Part shown: piece by piece, positions 61,854-64,000 of the stretch
How positions within the stretch are numbered: the first letter of the stretch is position 1
Layout of the letters: every line of letters begins with the position of its first letter
From: Candidatus Poribacteria bacterium
GTDB taxonomy: Bacteria > Poribacteria > WGA-4E > WGA-3G
DNA length: 64,000 nt
Assembly: GCA_022825825.1 (NCBI GenBank)
Contig: JAJDWA010000022.1
Coordinates: forward strand, 62,001 to 126,000
Direction of reading: 5' to 3'
The notes under the pieces: generated by a model
What the model saw: only the letters and a program-made list of their open reading frames with translations
Databases searched by the model: none
What the model was told of the DNA's origin: nothing
Translations under genes and position numbers: made by a program

Positions 61854-63656
61854 ATGAAAACCAGGTTGACTTTAATTTTAACAGCACTGTGTGTAGTACT
61901 CACATTGATGCCCAGCGCCTTTGCCCAAATTTCACTCGTACCGTACAGGGGAGGCTATATCCATGAGATCAAGTATTCGCCGGATGGCACGAAACTCGCG
62001 GTAGTCAATTTATCCGATACTCGGCTCTACGATACACAGACAGATGAAGAGCTTGAGAATTTTGCCTCACCGACTGGGATCTTCAGCATTGCGTTTAGCC
62101 CGGATGGAAAGATACTTGCAGGTGGGAGTGCGGACAAATCTGTGCGTCTATGGGACACTGGAGATACCGCTGCAGGCATAGGTCTACGCATGTTATCTGG
62201 GCATATAGACACCCTCAAAGGGCATAGCGACAGGATCACCAGCGTTGCATTTAGTCCGGATGGAAAGATACTTGCAAGTGGGAGTTGGGACAAATCCGTG
62301 CGTCTGTGGGATATAGAGGCAGGCAAACTTCTACGTAAACTCAAAGGGCATAAAGGTAAGGTTTTGAACGTGGTGTTCAGTCCGGATGGAAAGATTATCG
62401 CTGCAGGCGGTTGGGGAGAAGTCCATCTGTGGGACACGAACACAGGAAAACGACTCCGAACGCTCAGCCAACTCACAATAGTCAAAGAAGATACAGCTTC
62501 GTTCACCAGCATTGCGTTCAGTCCGGATGGAAAAACTATCGCAACTGGTAGTTCTGACGCAACCATCCGCCTCTGGGATGTAGACACAGGTAAACATCTC
62601 CAAATGCTCAACCAACTCCGATCACCCAAATCAAAGAGGGATTGGGTCACCAAGGTCACATTTAGTCCAGACGGCAGCGTTATTGCAGGTGCCCTCCGAG
62701 GGAAAGTCCATCTGTGGAACGCGAACACAAGAAAATACATTGAAACGATCAAGGGACAGACAAATCATGTCAAAAGCGTTGCGTTTAGTCCAGATGGAAA
62801 AACTATCACAACTGCCAGTTCGAATGGAATCCATCTGTTTGATGTAAACACAGGAAAACAGGTCAGAACACTCATAGAATATACAGGTTATGCCCAAAGC
62901 GTTGCGTTCAGTCCAGATGGAAACATGATCGCAAGTGTGAGTTTTAACGGCACGCTCCGTCTGTGGGACACGGACACAGGCAATCCCCGATTTTCCTTAT
63001 CTGCCCATACGAATTGGGTTAATAGCGTTGCGTTTAGTGCAAATGGCAGGACTATCGCTACGGGAAGTAATGATGGGACTATCCATCTGTTTGATGTAAA
63101 CACGGGACAACAAATCAGAACCCTCAAAGGACATAGAGGTGTAGTTGACAGTATAGCGTTTAGTCCAGATGGAAAAACTATCGCAACTGTAATTTGGGGT
63201 CAAGTTCATCTGTTTAATGCAAACACAGGTCAATACGTTCGATCGATCAAAGACATGCAAACGATCAGAGGGAATATTGGTGTTGTCAATAGTGTCGCTT
63301 TCAGTCCAGATGGAAAAATCATCGCTACGGGAAGTAAGGAAGGTGCTATCCGTCTAAGGGAGGTGAATACAGGACAACAAATTCGTATGATCAAAGGACA
63401 TAGGACTACGGTCACCAGCATTGCATTTAGTGCGGATGGAAACACAATCGCGAGTGCCAGTGAAGACAACACTATCCGCCTGTTTGATACGAACACGGGA
63501 CAATACGTCCGAACACTCAAAGAACATAAGCATCGTATCATGAGCATGGTGCTCAGCCCGGATGGGAAAATGATCGCGAGTGCCAGTCGGCATGGAGCCG
63601 ATCTGTGGGATGTGAACACGGGAAAACACGTCCGAGCGCTCATAAATGGTTTTTGA
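61854..63656 (+). CDS. Large WD40-repeat protein with signal peptide
   Basis: 600 residues with a signal peptide (MKTRLTLILTALCVVLTLMPSAFA). From about residue 40 to the end it is made of about 13 WD40-type repeats (for example AFSPDGKIIATGSK, AFSANGRTIATGSNDG), each about 40 residues. The repeats are very similar at DNA level (such as AGTCCAGATGGAAAA), pointing to recent internal duplication. Exported beta-propeller scaffold; no activity can be named. AAGGAG precedes the ATG. Confidence 0.9.
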   Translation: MKTRLTLILTALCVVLTLMPSAFAQISLVPYRGGYIHEIKYSPDGTKLAVVNLSDTRLYDTQTDEELENFASPTGIFSIAFSPDGKILAGGSADKSVRLWDTGDTAAGIGLRMLSGHIDTLKGHSDRITSVAFSPDGKILASGSWDKSVRLWDIEAGKLLRKLKGHKGKVLNVVFSPDGKIIAAGGWGEVHLWDTNTGKRLRTLSQLTIVKEDTASFTSIAFSPDGKTIATGSSDATIRLWDVDTGKHLQMLNQLRSPKSKRDWVTKVTFSPDGSVIAGALRGKVHLWNANTRKYIETIKGQTNHVKSVAFSPDGKTITTASSNGIHLFDVNTGKQVRTLIEYTGYAQSVAFSPDGNMIASVSFNGTLRLWDTDTGNPRFSLSAHTNWVNSVAFSANGRTIATGSNDGTIHLFDVNTGQQIRTLKGHRGVVDSIAFSPDGKTIATVIWGQVHLFNANTGQYVRSIKDMQTIRGNIGVVNSVAFSPDGKIIATGSKEGAIRLREVNTGQQIRMIKGHRTTVTSIAFSADGNTIASASEDNTIRLFDTNTGQYVRTLKEHKHRIMSMVLSPDGKMIASASRHGADLWDVNTGKHVRALINGF

Positions 63657-63717
63657 TACTACCATTTCGCTCTGCGTTAACCATAACTGTCAACTTAGCG
63701 TCATGCCAGGCCCGGTC

Positions 63718-63739
63718 GGTTCGGTTTCCTAACCGAACC
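63718..63739. repeat. Perfect palindrome, reverse complement of 55492-55513
   Basis: GGTTCGGTT, TCCT loop and AACCGAACC. Same 22 bases as 55492-55513, inverted. Confidence 0.6.
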
Positions 63740-63750
63740 GGATTTAAACG

Positions 63751-63785
63751 GAGCGGTTAGAAACCGCTCTATAGCCGTCAATTTA
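63751..63785. repeat. Palindrome with constant flank
   Basis: GAGCGGTT (63751-63758), AGA loop, AACCGCTC (63762-63769), then a T and the flank ATAGCCGTCAATTTA at 63771-63785, one base different from the 61666 flank. Confidence 0.55.
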
Positions 63786-63802
63786 GCGGAGATTTTATTG
63801 TC

Positions 63803-63855
63803 GGAGCGTGTTTTGCTCGCGACCGTTCGTCCGGTACGCGAGCAAAACTCGCTCC
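63803..63855. repeat. Long inverted repeat
   Basis: 19-base arms at 63803-63821 and 63837-63855 with one mismatch and a 15-base loop. Sequence begins GGAGCGTGTTTTGCTCGCG. Confidence 0.6.
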
Positions 63856-63936
63856 TACAGAATATAAGAGGTGTCAAACGCTCATTTGACGTTAATTCCT
63901 GGGGTTGAACACATCCAAAATACACATAATATTCCT

Positions 63937-63971
63937 TAAATTGACGCCTATGGAGCAGTTAGAAACCGCTC
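63937..63971. repeat. Palindrome with constant flank, inverted
   Basis: TAAATTGACGCCTAT at 63937-63951 is the reverse complement of the 61666 flank and is followed by GAGCAGTT-AGA-AACCGCTC at 63953-63971, one base different from the element at 63751. Confidence 0.55.
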
Positions 63972-64000
63972 TACCATATAAGGCCTCAAACTACGTAAAT

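Larger units (their letters stand above)
63657..64000. other. Intergenic region packed with palindromes
   Basis: 344 bases after the WD40 gene with at least four inverted repeats (listed separately). No gene is visible. Confidence 0.6.

Noticed and set aside
62027-63643. Several minus-strand open frames opposite the WD40 gene
   Set aside because: They mirror the repeats of the WD40 gene and have no start or family features of their own.
1-64000. tRNA, rRNA or CRISPR array
   Set aside because: I looked for tRNA-like arms and regularly spaced direct repeats in the gaps and found none; the repeats present are palindromes.

Overview
The window reads as a chromosomal stretch of an uncultured Gram-negative-type bacterium, most likely Candidatus Poribacteria or a close relative living with sponges or in seawater. 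This is inferred from content, not proven. It combines four phytanoyl-CoA-dioxygenase-family (PhyH) proteins, a sulfatase next to a GH95 fucosidase, GH32, enolase-superfamily and mannonate-dehydratase enzymes, HEAT lipoproteins, WD40 proteins with signal peptides, a dockerin/FlgD-like secreted protein, a CRTAC1-type FG-GAP protein and a Uma2 protein, with GC content that looks moderate. I found no tRNA, rRNA or CRISPR.

Layout. 1-3065 (minus): two DNA adenine methyltransferases, probably part of an asymmetric-site restriction-modification system cut by the left edge, then an AAA-like ATPase. 3200-5801 (minus): mnmA, a repeat-rich membrane protein and miaA, a tRNA-modification operon. 5843-9816 (minus): an enolase-superfamily enzyme and two tandem paralogous HEAT-repeat lipoproteins. 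10445-16736: glycosyltransferase-like DUF2064, SDR and PhyH in a row, then a sugar isomerase, a toxin-antitoxin pair, YjbQ and a GH32 enzyme. 17103-21378: a predicted secreted selenoprotein with an in-frame TGA and a SECIS-like hairpin, an ECF sigma factor that shares a C-terminal domain with it, and a WD40 protein. 21883-26585: DUF362, PhyH, a SufR-like regulator and a polyferredoxin. 26892-32833: RsbW-like kinase, STAS antagonist, PP2C phosphatase, DUF58 and BatA-like proteins. 32958-39889: PhyH, rph-rdgB, efp-accB-accC and a CRTAC1 protein. 40024-43968: pncB followed by two decayed copies of its own 3' end, which flank a Uma2 gene and a fatty-acid desaturase. 43978-48770: a 981-residue secreted HExxH/dockerin protein, a possible tandem Sm/Hfq-like protein and another PhyH behind a sigma-54-like promoter. 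49172-54402: ABC permease and ATPase, a beta-barrel candidate and a fused TRAP permease. 54405-63656: a TPR membrane protein, UxuA-like dehydratase, LamG protein, sulfatase, GH95 and a large WD40 protein.

How it fits together. Housekeeping blocks (tRNA modification, rph-rdgB, efp-accBC, pncB) are interleaved with accessory genes for carbohydrate and small-molecule catabolism (sulfatase + GH95, GH32, UxuA, enolase, PhyH, SDR, TRAP) and for signalling (partner switching, ECF sigma). Eleven intergenic sites fit one promoter pattern, TTGnnn - about 17 bp - TGnTAnnnT, suggesting a housekeeping sigma factor that favours an extended -10. Intergenic spaces also carry a family of short palindromes, several sharing a constant 15-base flank.

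The strongest candidate for something undescribed is the 17103-20171 pair: a predicted exported thioredoxin-like protein with a Cys-Sec motif (C279-U280), followed by an ECF sigma factor with a transmembrane segment and the same C-terminal domain of about 115 residues.
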